Shown one piece after another: positions 12,720 to 19,892 of a DNA stretch of 35,581 nt. The notes under the pieces were generated by a model. It saw only the letters and a list, made by a program, of their open reading frames with translations, had not been told where the DNA came from and ran no database searches. Source of the stretch: Isosphaeraceae bacterium (lineage in GTDB: Bacteria > Planctomycetota > Planctomycetia > Isosphaerales > Isosphaeraceae); the NCBI GenBank assembly GCA_021324445.1, contig JAJPJC010000107.1, positions 1 to 35,581 on the forward strand, written 5' to 3'. Numbering within the stretch: the stretch's first letter is position 1; every line of letters starts with the position of its first letter. Position numbers and translations under genes: made by a program.

Positions 12720-14149
12720 ATCCGAACCATCCGCACGATGCCGATGACCTCGCTCTCGCCCCGCGGCACGCCGGCCTGAGCCTGAGCCGGCGCCACTTCC
12801 TCCGGGGAGTGGGGGTTTCCCTGGCCCTGCCCGCCTTCGAGACCGTGCGCGCGGCGGCTCCCGGCGCGGCGATGGCCGTCGCCGGCACTGCCGGCCTGCC
12901 GGTCCCGGCGACCACGGCGACCGGCGCCCCGCTGCGGCTGGCGTTCGTCTACGTCCCCAACGGGGTCAACCAGTCGTGCTGGTGGCCGAAACAGGAAGGC
13001 CGCGAGTTCGAGCTGAACCAGACCATGCAGCCGCTGGAGCCGGTCAAGGACCAGATCCAGGTGATCGGGGGGCTGGACCAGCTCAACGCCACCGGCGGTA
13101 AGGACGGGCCGGGCGACCACGCCCGCGCCTGCGCCACGTTCCTGACCGGCGTCCGGGCCAAGAAGACCGCGGGTGCCGATATTCATGCGGGGGTCTCGAT
13201 CGACCAGGTCGTCGCCCGTCGGATCGGCCACTTGACGCGATTCCCCTCACTCGAGCTGGCCTGCGACGCGGCCCGCAAGTCGGGCAACTGCGATTCCGGC
13301 TACTCCTGCGCTTACCAGTTCAACCTGTCCTGGGCGACCCCGACCATGCCCATGACGCCCGAGCCCAATCCCCGGTTCGCCTTCGAGCGGCTCTTCGGCG
13401 CCGGCTCGCCCGCAGAGCGCACCCGGAATCTCCGGCTCCGCCAGGAGCAGCAGCGGTCGATCCTCGACTTCGTCCTCGACGACACCCGCGCCTTGCAGCG
13501 CCAGCTCGGCCGCCGCGATCAGCAGAAGCTGGGCGAATACCTCACGAGCGTCCGAGAGATCGAGCGCCGCATCCAGCAGGCCGAGCAGTTCCGCGACATC
13601 CCCAACCCCGATGCCGAGACACCCGCCGGCATCCCGGCCAGCTTCCTCGAGCACGTCCAGCTCATGTACGACCTGCTCTTCCTGGCCTTCCGGACCGATT
13701 CCACCCGGGTGGCCACCTTCCTGCTGGCCTACGAGTCGAGCAACCGGACCTTCCCGGACATCGGGATCACGGAGGGGCACCACACCCTGTCTCATCACCA
13801 GGGCAAGAAGCAAAACCTGGGAAAGATCGCCCAGATCGACCTCTGGTACATGCGGCAGTTCGCCCGGTTCCTGGAGCGGCTGGAGGAGGCCAAGGACGTC
13901 GATGGCCACTCCCTGTTGCACAACTCGATGATCGTCTACGGCAGCGGCAACGGCGACGGCAATCGCCACAACCACAACAATCTCCCCTTCATTCTGGCCG
14001 GCCGCGGCGGGGGCAGTCTTTCCCCCGGGCGGTACCTCAAGCTCAAGGCCCAGCCGATGAGCAACCTGTATCTCAACCTGCTCGATCGGATGGGGATCCC
14101 GGACGTGCCCCGCCACGGCGATTCCACCGGGCGGATCGCGGGAATCTGA
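12716..14149 (+). CDS. DUF1552 family Tat-exported protein
   Basis: A 477-residue protein of the DUF1552 family. The N-terminus has a clear Tat signal, SRRHFLRGVGVSLALPAFE (twin Arg25-Arg26). Family features include LRLAFVYVPNGV, a GLDQLNA segment, GDHARACATFLTG, the SVREIERRI helix and the late GSGNGDGNRHNHNNLP segment, which is rich in His and Asn and could bind metal. DUF1552 genes typically follow DUF1592-type genes, as here with a 4-bp ATGA overlap, much as DUF1501 follows DUF1549/1553. The function is not established. An exported partner of the upstream cytochrome-like protein is the reasonable inference. Confidence 0.93.
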   Translation: MNPNHPHDADDLALAPRHAGLSLSRRHFLRGVGVSLALPAFETVRAAAPGAAMAVAGTAGLPVPATTATGAPLRLAFVYVPNGVNQSCWWPKQEGREFELNQTMQPLEPVKDQIQVIGGLDQLNATGGKDGPGDHARACATFLTGVRAKKTAGADIHAGVSIDQVVARRIGHLTRFPSLELACDAARKSGNCDSGYSCAYQFNLSWATPTMPMTPEPNPRFAFERLFGAGSPAERTRNLRLRQEQQRSILDFVLDDTRALQRQLGRRDQQKLGEYLTSVREIERRIQQAEQFRDIPNPDAETPAGIPASFLEHVQLMYDLLFLAFRTDSTRVATFLLAYESSNRTFPDIGITEGHHTLSHHQGKKQNLGKIAQIDLWYMRQFARFLERLEEAKDVDGHSLLHNSMIVYGSGNGDGNRHNHNNLPFILAGRGGGSLSPGRYLKLKAQPMSNLYLNLLDRMGIPDVPRHGDSTGRIAGI

Positions 14150-14179
14150 CGCCGGCATCGCTCACACCAAGGCTCGGCC

Positions 14180-14401
14180 ATGAACTACACGGCTCACGCT
14201 TTGCAGCGGATGCAACAACGGGGCATCACGGTCGCCAACATCAACTGGGCGATGCAGGTCGGCTACACCATTCAACCCAACGGCAACCGCCGGTATGTCC
14301 GGCCCTTCGGCGGTGGGAATCGCATGTTTGTCATCACCAATGGCGCGGGCACCACGGTCATCAGTACCTGGATCAGGGGTCCCGCGGACGTCGGCATCTA
14401 G
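14180..14401 (+). CDS. DUF4258 family small protein (toxin-like)
   Basis: A 73-residue protein whose TAHALQRMQQRGIT motif (residues 4-17) and late VITNGAGTTVISTW strand match DUF4258, a small family with a RelE/BrnT-like look. It is followed after 73 bp by a DUF2283 gene, the usual partner in a toxin-antitoxin-like arrangement. An AAGG sits a little upstream of the ATG. It begins 30 bp after the DUF1552 stop on the same strand. RNase activity is not shown for this protein, and the toxin role is inferred from family and pairing. Confidence 0.8.
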   Translation: MNYTAHALQRMQQRGITVANINWAMQVGYTIQPNGNRRYVRPFGGGNRMFVITNGAGTTVISTWIRGPADVGI

Positions 14402-14430
14402 CAGGGCGGCTTGGGGGAACCCAGGACCGA

Positions 14431-14443
14431 GAGCTTGAAGCTC
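14431..14443. promoter_or_regulatory. Perfect 13-nt palindrome between DUF4258 and DUF2283 genes
   Basis: GAGCTTGAAGCTC has 6-bp arms around one central base and lies in the 73-bp spacer of the pair. It could be an operator for an autoregulating module or a tiny mRNA hairpin. A palindrome of this size can also occur by chance. Confidence 0.3.
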
Positions 14444-14474
14444 GACACCACGATCCGGGACAGGAGTGAGCGGG

Positions 14475-14747
14475 ATGGCAATGCCACAACAAGTTACGAC
14501 GGACAAGCTGACGATCGACCCGGAATCCGGGGCGGGATATCTGCAGGTCACCAACAATCCGGTTGCCTACTCGATCGACCTGGACGACATGGTGGTCGCG
14601 GATTACGACGAGATGGGGAATGTCGTGGGTGTCGAGTTCCTCGACAGCAAGCTCGGGAAGGGCGAGGTCGAGCGCTATCTCAACCTCGCCAAGACCAGGA
14701 CCAAGGGAATCGCCAAGGGAAAGCGGCCGCAGCCGCCCAGCGCTTGA
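14475..14747 (+). CDS. DUF2283 family small protein (antitoxin-like)
   Basis: A 90-residue protein with the DUF2283 signature: DPESGAGYLQV, then a VVADYDEMGNVVGVEFLDS segment in which a strand/Asp-rich turn/strand is typical. The ATG at 14475 is preferred over an in-frame GTG at 14466 because AGGAGTGA (14462-14469) is correctly spaced for it. The C-terminus is a basic Lys-rich tail. In other genomes DUF2283 proteins often sit next to DUF4258 or related toxins, as here, so an antitoxin role is inferred. It is convergent with the glycosyltransferase gene, 26 bp away. Confidence 0.82.
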   Translation: MAMPQQVTTDKLTIDPESGAGYLQVTNNPVAYSIDLDDMVVADYDEMGNVVGVEFLDSKLGKGEVERYLNLAKTRTKGIAKGKRPQPPSA

Positions 14748-14773
14748 GGACACCCTGACCGTGGCCCACGCGA

Positions 14774-15808
14774 TCACTTACCGCGAGCGAACAGCCGCCC
14801 GGCCAGTCGCGGGGCCGCTGCCAAGGTCGCCATCGCGAGGGCGAGCCGGGGGCTGCTCAGGATGGTCGCGATCAGGCCGGGCGTCAGCCGCACCCCGCGA
14901 CGCAGGGCGTCGCGGGCCAGTGCGGTGCGGCCGGCGCGGAGGGCCTCGTGCGCCCGGTTCAAGAAGGCGCGGGCCAGGCGCGCGCGGGCGGTCCGCCGGA
15001 GCCGATCGACGTCGGGGCGGTCCTTGAGATCGACCGCGAACAGGATCTCCATCAGCCGCGCGGTTTCATCCAGGTCGGCCGTACCGGCCTTGAACCGGTG
15101 CGTCTCGCTGGCCGGATGCCAGCGCACCCGCACGCTCGGCCGAGCCAGCCAGGCGACCCTCCAGCGCCTCGAGAGACGGAGCCAGAACTCCCAGTCCACG
15201 CCGTAGCGATAGGACGGGTTGAATCCACCGGCGGCCTCGAACGCGGCGCGGCGGAGCATCACGGCCGAGCATCGCAGCGGGTTGCCGGCGACCATGGCCT
15301 CGGCCAGCGTCCCCGGCTCGTACACGCGGTCGACCGGACCGAGTCCGCCGGGATCGACGACGGTCGCGGGGACGGGCTGGCCCCGCTCGTCGATCACGGT
15401 CGCCGCGCCGGCGACCAGGCCGATCGTTTCCTCCGAGGCGAGTGCCGCCGCCTGGGCCGCCAGGTGGCCGGGCTCCATGACATCGTCCTGGTGAAAGATG
15501 GCGATCAGGGGCGTCCGGCAGATCGCGGCGCAACGGTTCCAGTTGCCCGCCAGCCCCAGGCGCTCGGCGTTGACCTCGATCCGCGCCCGGTCGCCCGCCA
15601 CCGCGCGAACCACCTCGAGGGTCCGATCGTCGGAACGATCGTCCGAGACGATCAGCTCGTAGGCGACTCCCTCCTGGCCGAGGATGCTGCCGAGCGCCTC
15701 GGCCAGATGCGCCGCGCCGTTGCAGGTCGGCACGGCGACGGTCAAGATCGGGCTGGATGCGGATGGGACCACGCCGGTTGCGACCTCAGACCGGGCCTCG
15801 GCTCTCAT
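14774..15808 (-). CDS. Family 2 glycosyltransferase
   Basis: A 344-residue GT-A fold glycosyltransferase. The nucleotide-sugar-binding start is LTVAVPTCNGAAHL (about 22-35), followed by VSDDRSDD (Asp56-Asp57) and the metal-binding FHQDDV (Asp108-Asp109). The acceptor-side motif GVDWEFWLRLSRR lies near residues 205-217. The C-terminal 80 residues are Arg/Ala-rich helices with a mildly hydrophobic end that may lie at the membrane. Sugar donor and acceptor cannot be told. Its start overlaps the end of the DUF971 gene by 23 bp, implying translational coupling. Confidence 0.93.
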   Translation of the reverse strand: MRAEARSEVATGVVPSASSPILTVAVPTCNGAAHLAEALGSILGQEGVAYELIVSDDRSDDRTLEVVRAVAGDRARIEVNAERLGLAGNWNRCAAICRTPLIAIFHQDDVMEPGHLAAQAAALASEETIGLVAGAATVIDERGQPVPATVVDPGGLGPVDRVYEPGTLAEAMVAGNPLRCSAVMLRRAAFEAAGGFNPSYRYGVDWEFWLRLSRRWRVAWLARPSVRVRWHPASETHRFKAGTADLDETARLMEILFAVDLKDRPDVDRLRRTARARLARAFLNRAHEALRAGRTALARDALRRGVRLTPGLIATILSSPRLALAMATLAAAPRLAGRLFARGK

Positions 15809-16100
15809 CGCCGAGCGCGCGCAAGGTCTCCCAGGAGAAGAGGCCCGAGGAATGGCCGTCGTTCCATGCGAGCTGCACGGCGTACGTGCCGATATTCTCC
15901 ATCCCGACCAGCTTCAGGTCGGGCCGAATCGAGGCCGGATCCAGCACCCGCTCGCCGGTCCACTCGTTGCGACAGGAGGCGCAGGGACACTCGCTCCGGA
16001 GGAGATGGTAACGGAGGCGGTCGACGCGATCGTCGGGCCAGGTCACTTCGAGGACCTGATCGGCTTGAAGCGCCCGGATGTTCGTGGGAGGATCGCTCAT
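15786..16100 (-). CDS. DUF971 domain protein
   Basis: A 104-residue single-domain DUF971 (GBBH-like) protein. The motif LRYHLLRSECPCASCRNEWTG, with its three closely spaced cysteines, and the later YAVQLAWNDGHSSGLFSWETLR segment are the family signature. The domain also occurs at the N-terminus of gamma-butyrobetaine hydroxylases and beside Fe-S carrier proteins, and a zinc or Fe-S-related role is often suggested. No Mrp/ApbC neighbour is present here. It overlaps the glycosyltransferase start and lies 36 bp downstream of the nucleotidyltransferase gene. Confidence 0.9.
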   Translation of the reverse strand: MSDPPTNIRALQADQVLEVTWPDDRVDRLRYHLLRSECPCASCRNEWTGERVLDPASIRPDLKLVGMENIGTYAVQLAWNDGHSSGLFSWETLRALGDESRGPV

Positions 16101-16136
16101 TGGGAGGGCTCGCGCGAGGGACCGTTACGGATGCCG

Positions 16137-16586
16137 TCACGGCAAGTTTTCGAGGTCAGCGAGATCCTTCGCCCTGCCGGCTGCACGCTTGTTGGCCTCC
16201 AAGTGCTGCCGGCTGATGACCGAGACAGGAATCCCATCGATGACATCGACAATGCGATGTGCATACGCCTCCGCGAAATCGACCCCCGAGACAGTCGTCA
16301 GGATTTCGATTCGAACCGGTTCACGTCCCATCCGAGTGATCTGGTGTGGACTGAGGAAGAGATCGGTTGACAGGCCGGTTTCGCCAAAGCCGAATGCTCG
16401 AAGGAGTTCGACCATTCTTCGAGCATTCTCCGGATTCATTGCGATCCAGATGTCCAGGTCCGCCGTGCTCCGCACGCATCCGTGGTAGGAGACTGCGTAG
16501 CCGTCAACCAGCAGGTACTCAACATGGTGGTCGTTCAACAACTTCAAGAACTCTCTCAAGTCTGGCAGTAGCGGGGTCATAGCCAT
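16137..16586 (-). CDS. Nucleotidyltransferase-fold protein (AbiEii/DUF6036-like), possible TA component
   Basis: A 149-residue protein with the minimal nucleotidyltransferase signature: EYLLVDGYAVSYHGCVRSTADLDIWI holds the G-[YF]-A-x3-HG loop and the Asp43/Asp45 metal pair. The usual first glycine of the GG pair is Asp28. The remaining ~95 residues fit the helical second half of this family. The gene overlaps its upstream partner by 68 bp, which is unusually long, but the N-terminal helix (LREFLKLLNDHHVEYL) is needed by the family, so a later start is unlikely. Such proteins form two-gene modules with a short helical partner. Whether this one is a toxin or an RNA-modifying enzyme is unknown. 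Confidence 0.85.
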   Translation of the reverse strand: MAMTPLLPDLREFLKLLNDHHVEYLLVDGYAVSYHGCVRSTADLDIWIAMNPENARRMVELLRAFGFGETGLSTDLFLSPHQITRMGREPVRIEILTTVSGVDFAEAYAHRIVDVIDGIPVSVISRQHLEANKRAAGRAKDLADLENLP

Positions 16587-16776
16587 AGGCCACCTGTCGC
16601 ATCAATTCGAGAGCTTCCAGACGAGCTTGCGGGCTCTGGGTCCGCCAGTATGCCTTGTCGGCTTCATCGGCTTCGAAGAGAGAGACGACGGAGAAGACTG
16701 TTTTATCCATCCGCACCGAATCGAGCGGGCGAATCGGTGCTGGCTCGGCTTGATGGATCCGGTCATCGTTTTGCAT
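16519..16776 (-). CDS. Small helical partner protein of the nucleotidyltransferase
   Basis: An 85-residue protein with GAGGAGGG just upstream of the ATG. After a variable N-terminus comes the recurrent block MDKTVFSVVSLFEADEADKA, then YWRTQSPQARLEALELMRQ and RLERVLEVVE. I recognise this as the short protein usually found directly upstream of nucleotidyltransferase genes of this kind. It is predicted to be helical and cytoplasmic. The start could instead be the internal Met23, where the conserved block begins. The end is read through the first 68 bp of the nucleotidyltransferase gene in another frame, suggesting coupled translation. Confidence 0.82.
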   Translation of the reverse strand: MQNDDRIHQAEPAPIRPLDSVRMDKTVFSVVSLFEADEADKAYWRTQSPQARLEALELMRQVAYGYDPATARLERVLEVVERPPC

Positions 16777-16811
16777 GGCGGACCCTCCTCGGCTCAGGGT
16801 AAACGTCCACC

Positions 16812-17123
16812 ATGAATTCTACCAGAGATGACGAGTTCGCGGAACGCGAGAAGGAGCCGGGCGGTTCGTTCACCGTCGACGCGCCGAGCATCAACGCGGT
16901 GCGGCGGGCCCTGCACCGCGCGCCGGGGGGCGTGCGGGTGGTGGGCCGCCACGACCGCGAGACGATCCTCTGCACCCACACCATGGACGAGCACAGCCTG
17001 GCGCGGCACTGGCCGGTGATCGTCAGCCGGCTGGAGAAGGCGGGGTTGAGGATCGCCCGGCCCCCGAGGCCAGGGTCGGCGCGGGAGATGGGGCGGAGAC
17101 CGGGCGATCCGGGGAGGGAGTGA
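16812..17123 (+). CDS. Hypothetical protein
   Basis: A 103-residue frame with strong GC3 bias like its neighbours, divergent from the TA-like pair (36 bp) and ending 7 bp from the PDZ gene stop. The core DAPSINAVRRALHRAPGGVRVVGRHDRETILC, followed by HWPVIVSRLEKAGLRI, looks like a small alpha/beta domain; the tail is low-complexity Arg/Gly/Pro. I recognise no family. No strong ribosome-binding site is visible, and an opposing minus-strand frame across the same region is weaker. This is probably a real gene but with limited support. Confidence 0.55.
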   Translation: MNSTRDDEFAEREKEPGGSFTVDAPSINAVRRALHRAPGGVRVVGRHDRETILCTHTMDEHSLARHWPVIVSRLEKAGLRIARPPRPGSAREMGRRPGDPGRE

Positions 17124-17130
17124 CGCGGGG

Positions 17131-18252
17131 TCAGTTCTTCTCCTTGGTGGCCTTGCTCAATTCCTCGATCGCCCGGCGCATCTGCTTGATCTCCTCGGCC
17201 ATCTGGTCGAGCCGCTTCGACACCTCGGCGGGAGCCGGCTGCGGCCGCGGCAGATACGACTGGTAGTGCGGCGCCGGATGCGACTGGAAGAAAACCGGGT
17301 TCTGGGAATCCCCCTCAATGACGTTGGCTTTGAAGCCCTCCGACAGGACGGCACCGGGGCGCACGACATCGATCTGGAACGTGTTCCGCGGCTCCGCCCG
17401 CCAGAACAGGCCGAGGCGTTTCCGACGCTGCGGCGTGACGTTGACGGTCAGGTGCTCACCGCCCCGGATCAGCTCCACGGGTATCGGCTTCCCGCCGTTG
17501 GCCTGGACGATCTCGATCATCTTCGCTTGATCCGTCAAGGGTTTGCCGCCCAGGCGGAGGAGGATGTCGTGAACCTTGAGGCCCGCCTGGGCGGCCGCGC
17601 TCTCCTTGACCACGTCGTTGACGGACAATCCCTCGTTCGGAGAGAGCTGGAGCTGAGCACGGAGCGCGGGCTCGATCGGGGTGACGGAAACGCCGATCCA
17701 GAACTCCGGGGCCTCGGGCTGGACGGGTCCTAACATCACCTGGACCCGCGGTTGCACCGGGATCTGCTGGGGCTGGCCGCCACGGAGTAACGAGAGCTTC
17801 ACCGGCTTGTCGCCGGCGGCCTTCAACGCCTCTTCCAGGTCCTCGACCTTTCCCAGCGGAGTCTCGCCCAGTTTCAACAACACGTCATTCCGACGGATGC
17901 CCGCCATCGCGGCGGGAGAGTGCGATTCGAGCGAAGTCACGAGCAGCCCTTGGTCCTTCGGCAACTTCAGGTGTGCCCGGACCGGCTCGGTGACCGGGGC
18001 CAGACTCATCCCGGAGAATGAGTTCGTATTCACGAAGAAGAACTGATTGAGATGCCCCCACGGGTGTTGTCCAACCACACCTCCGTGGGCCTGGTGCTGC
18101 ATCTGCTGCGGATTCGCCTGAAAGAAGTATTCGGAGAACTGCTGGGTGCGATCCGGATCTGGATCCGGAAGGGCCTGCGCCGAGGCCGTTGCTCCCAGCA
18201 ACAGCACCCAGGGAAGGCTCAGCGCGCGGCGGAAGGAAATCCGGCGTCCCAT
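17131..18252 (-). CDS. Exported double-PDZ domain protein
   Basis: A 373-residue protein. I start at the ATG at 18252, preceded by CCAGGAGA; an in-frame ATG 27 bp earlier would put that site inside the gene. A signal peptide (ISFRRALSLPWVLLLGATASAQA) is followed by a Gln/His-rich linker, PDZ1 (about 85-175, with LPKDQGLLVTSLESHSPAAMAGI), PDZ2 (about 190-280, with NEGLSVNDVVKESAAAQAGL), a region of about 60 residues, and a C-terminal coiled coil (about 340-370). No protease domain is present, so it is a PDZ scaffold or regulator rather than a DegP-type enzyme. It lies 76 bp downstream of an ECF sigma/anti-sigma pair, and a role in envelope sensing by that system is inferred. Confidence 0.9.
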   Translation of the reverse strand: MGRRISFRRALSLPWVLLLGATASAQALPDPDPDRTQQFSEYFFQANPQQMQHQAHGGVVGQHPWGHLNQFFFVNTNSFSGMSLAPVTEPVRAHLKLPKDQGLLVTSLESHSPAAMAGIRRNDVLLKLGETPLGKVEDLEEALKAAGDKPVKLSLLRGGQPQQIPVQPRVQVMLGPVQPEAPEFWIGVSVTPIEPALRAQLQLSPNEGLSVNDVVKESAAAQAGLKVHDILLRLGGKPLTDQAKMIEIVQANGGKPIPVELIRGGEHLTVNVTPQRRKRLGLFWRAEPRNTFQIDVVRPGAVLSEGFKANVIEGDSQNPVFFQSHPAPHYQSYLPRPQPAPAEVSKRLDQMAEEIKQMRRAIEELSKATKEKN

Positions 18253-18328
18253 ACGATTCAATCTCCTGGAAATGGTCACGGACCCACGACCGACCGAGGT
18301 GCATGGCGTGCACCAGCCCGGCCGGTCG

Positions 18329-19111
18329 TCAAAGGGGGTTGTTGCCTGTGTAGTGGAACTCGACCTGGTCGATCGGGACGGTCACGAGCCGGCCATCGGC
18401 CAGGGTCGTGGTGAGGATGCGCCGGCGCTGGTCGACCGCGTAGCCCCGGCCTTGCCAGAGAGCCTGGGCATACTCGGTCAGCGGCGGCGGTTGGTCCCTG
18501 AGCCACTCTTCATCGATCCCCGGCCCGGCCAGGATCGGCACCTCGGCCGTTTCGCCGTCATCGCCGATCCGCAGCCGTGCCACCGCGACGATCGCGTCGC
18601 CGGGCATCGTAGTGGACCGGTCGTCGCGCGGCTCACCGGCGAGGCCGTCAGTTGGCCAGGAGGGATCGACGACCCCCGGGGTTCCGGGTGGGGGTTCGGA
18701 CACATCCTGCGCGATCGGGATGGCCCGAGCCGTCGGGCGCGTGGGCTCGGCGATCGGCGCGGATGGCCGCTCCGGGTGGACCAGCCATCCCAGGAGGAAC
18801 GAGGCCGCGGCGACCCCGGCCGCCAGGAACCGCCGCCGCCACCGCCCCATCGATCGAACCTTCGGTCCCTCGCCTGCCGGGAGGACCGACGAGGTGATCG
18901 CGCGCGGCGACCCGGCGGACTCATCGAGAGCTCGGAACGCCGCGCCCCAGGACTGGGCCTCGAGGAACGCCAGCGCACAACGCTTCCAACCATCGGGCTG
19001 GCGGTCGAGGCGGTCGATCGCCGCGCGAAGCTGGGCCGGCGTCAGCGTGCCATCGACGATCCGGTCGATCCAGTCGTCATCGATGGGGTTCAGAGGATTC
19101 TCGTGTGTCAT
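18329..19111 (-). CDS. Anti-sigma-factor-like single-pass membrane protein
   Basis: A 260-residue protein. The frame stays open upstream, but the ATG at 19111 overlaps the sigma gene end by 35 bp and begins the sensible sequence MTHENPLNPIDDDWIDRIVDG. The cytoplasmic N-terminus (1-92) is helical and contains GTLTPAQLRAAIDRL, fitting the length of an anti-sigma domain, but there is no HxxxCxxC zinc motif. One transmembrane segment lies at about 94-112 (RRRFLAAGVAAASFLLGWLV). The outer part is a Pro-rich linker followed by a domain of about 90 residues ending QVEFHYTGN. Its position directly after an ECF sigma gene supports the role; sequence similarity to known anti-sigmas is weak. Confidence 0.82.
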   Translation of the reverse strand: MTHENPLNPIDDDWIDRIVDGTLTPAQLRAAIDRLDRQPDGWKRCALAFLEAQSWGAAFRALDESAGSPRAITSSVLPAGEGPKVRSMGRWRRRFLAAGVAAASFLLGWLVHPERPSAPIAEPTRPTARAIPIAQDVSEPPPGTPGVVDPSWPTDGLAGEPRDDRSTTMPGDAIVAVARLRIGDDGETAEVPILAGPGIDEEWLRDQPPPLTEYAQALWQGRGYAVDQRRRILTTTLADGRLVTVPIDQVEFHYTGNNPL

Positions 19112-19691
19112 GGTCGATTGTCTCGAATTCAGCCGCCAATCCGGCCAGTTCGGCACGGAGCCGGCGGCGAGCCCGATGCAGCCGCATCTCGACGGTCGCG
19201 ACCGCGGCGCCCAGGCGGTCGGCCAGCTCGCGCGCGCTGAAGCCCTCGGCATACTTGAGGATCAGGAGCTCAGCATCGCGCGGTGGGAGCCGCCGCAGGG
19301 CATCTTGAACGAGCTTTTGCCGCTCGTCCCGGACGAGCCAGGCCAGCGGCGAGGGCGCCGGATCGAGCCCGTTGTGATCGGTGCGCGCCGCATAACGATC
19401 GACGAGTCCGCGCCGCCGGCCCGCCTTGCGCCGGTAGATCAGCACATGCCGCACGGCCAGCCGATAGAGCCAGACGGCCACTCGCGCCGGGTTGTGCAAC
19501 GGCGAGCGCTGGGCCACCGCCGCCAGGGCCACGTCCTGCATGACCTCGTCGACCGCCTGCGGCTCGCCCAGCCGCGAAGCCACGACCCGCCGCAGCCATC
19601 GATCATGCACCGCCAGGGTGGTGCCCCAGTCCAGTGCCGCGGCGCTGGCGCCCTCCGGCTCAGTCGTGGGCGATCGGCTCGGCTCGCTCAT
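19077..19691 (-). CDS. ECF-type RNA polymerase sigma factor
   Basis: A 204-residue ECF sigma factor. Region 2 spans about 20-95, with DEVMQDVALAAV for core binding and VWLYRLAVRHVLIYRRK for -10 recognition. Region 4 spans about 125-190, with LPPRDAELLILKYAEGFSARELA and the helix-turn-helix continuing through VATVEMRLHRARRRLRAEL. It is the first gene of a three-gene minus-strand unit with the anti-sigma-like and PDZ genes. In the 201-bp gap upstream, TAGAAT on the minus strand (around 19767) resembles a -10 box, but no -35 partner is convincing, so autoregulation cannot be read from sequence. Confidence 0.93.
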   Translation of the reverse strand: MSEPSRSPTTEPEGASAAALDWGTTLAVHDRWLRRVVASRLGEPQAVDEVMQDVALAAVAQRSPLHNPARVAVWLYRLAVRHVLIYRRKAGRRRGLVDRYAARTDHNGLDPAPSPLAWLVRDERQKLVQDALRRLPPRDAELLILKYAEGFSARELADRLGAAVATVEMRLHRARRRLRAELAGLAAEFETIDHDTRESSEPHR

Positions 19692-19892
19692 GGCTCGACA
19701 AGAAAGTTGCCGCCGAGCCGATTCCCCTTACGGGATCCTCATCGTGCTTCTCGGGGCTTGCCCTATTCTATTGATGGGGAAAAACTTATGGCGAGCCGGA
19801 TTGCGATTAGACCATCGTTACAGTCCGCCTTCATGCGGTCTGGTGAGGCTCGGTCTTCGCCTGGGGGTGGGACACCAGCCAGTCCTCAACAC

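Noticed and set aside
16763-16984. Minus-strand frame antisense to the hypothetical gene at 16812
   Set aside because: Its codon use is poorer and it overlaps the start region of the helical partner gene. The plus-strand frame is the better candidate.
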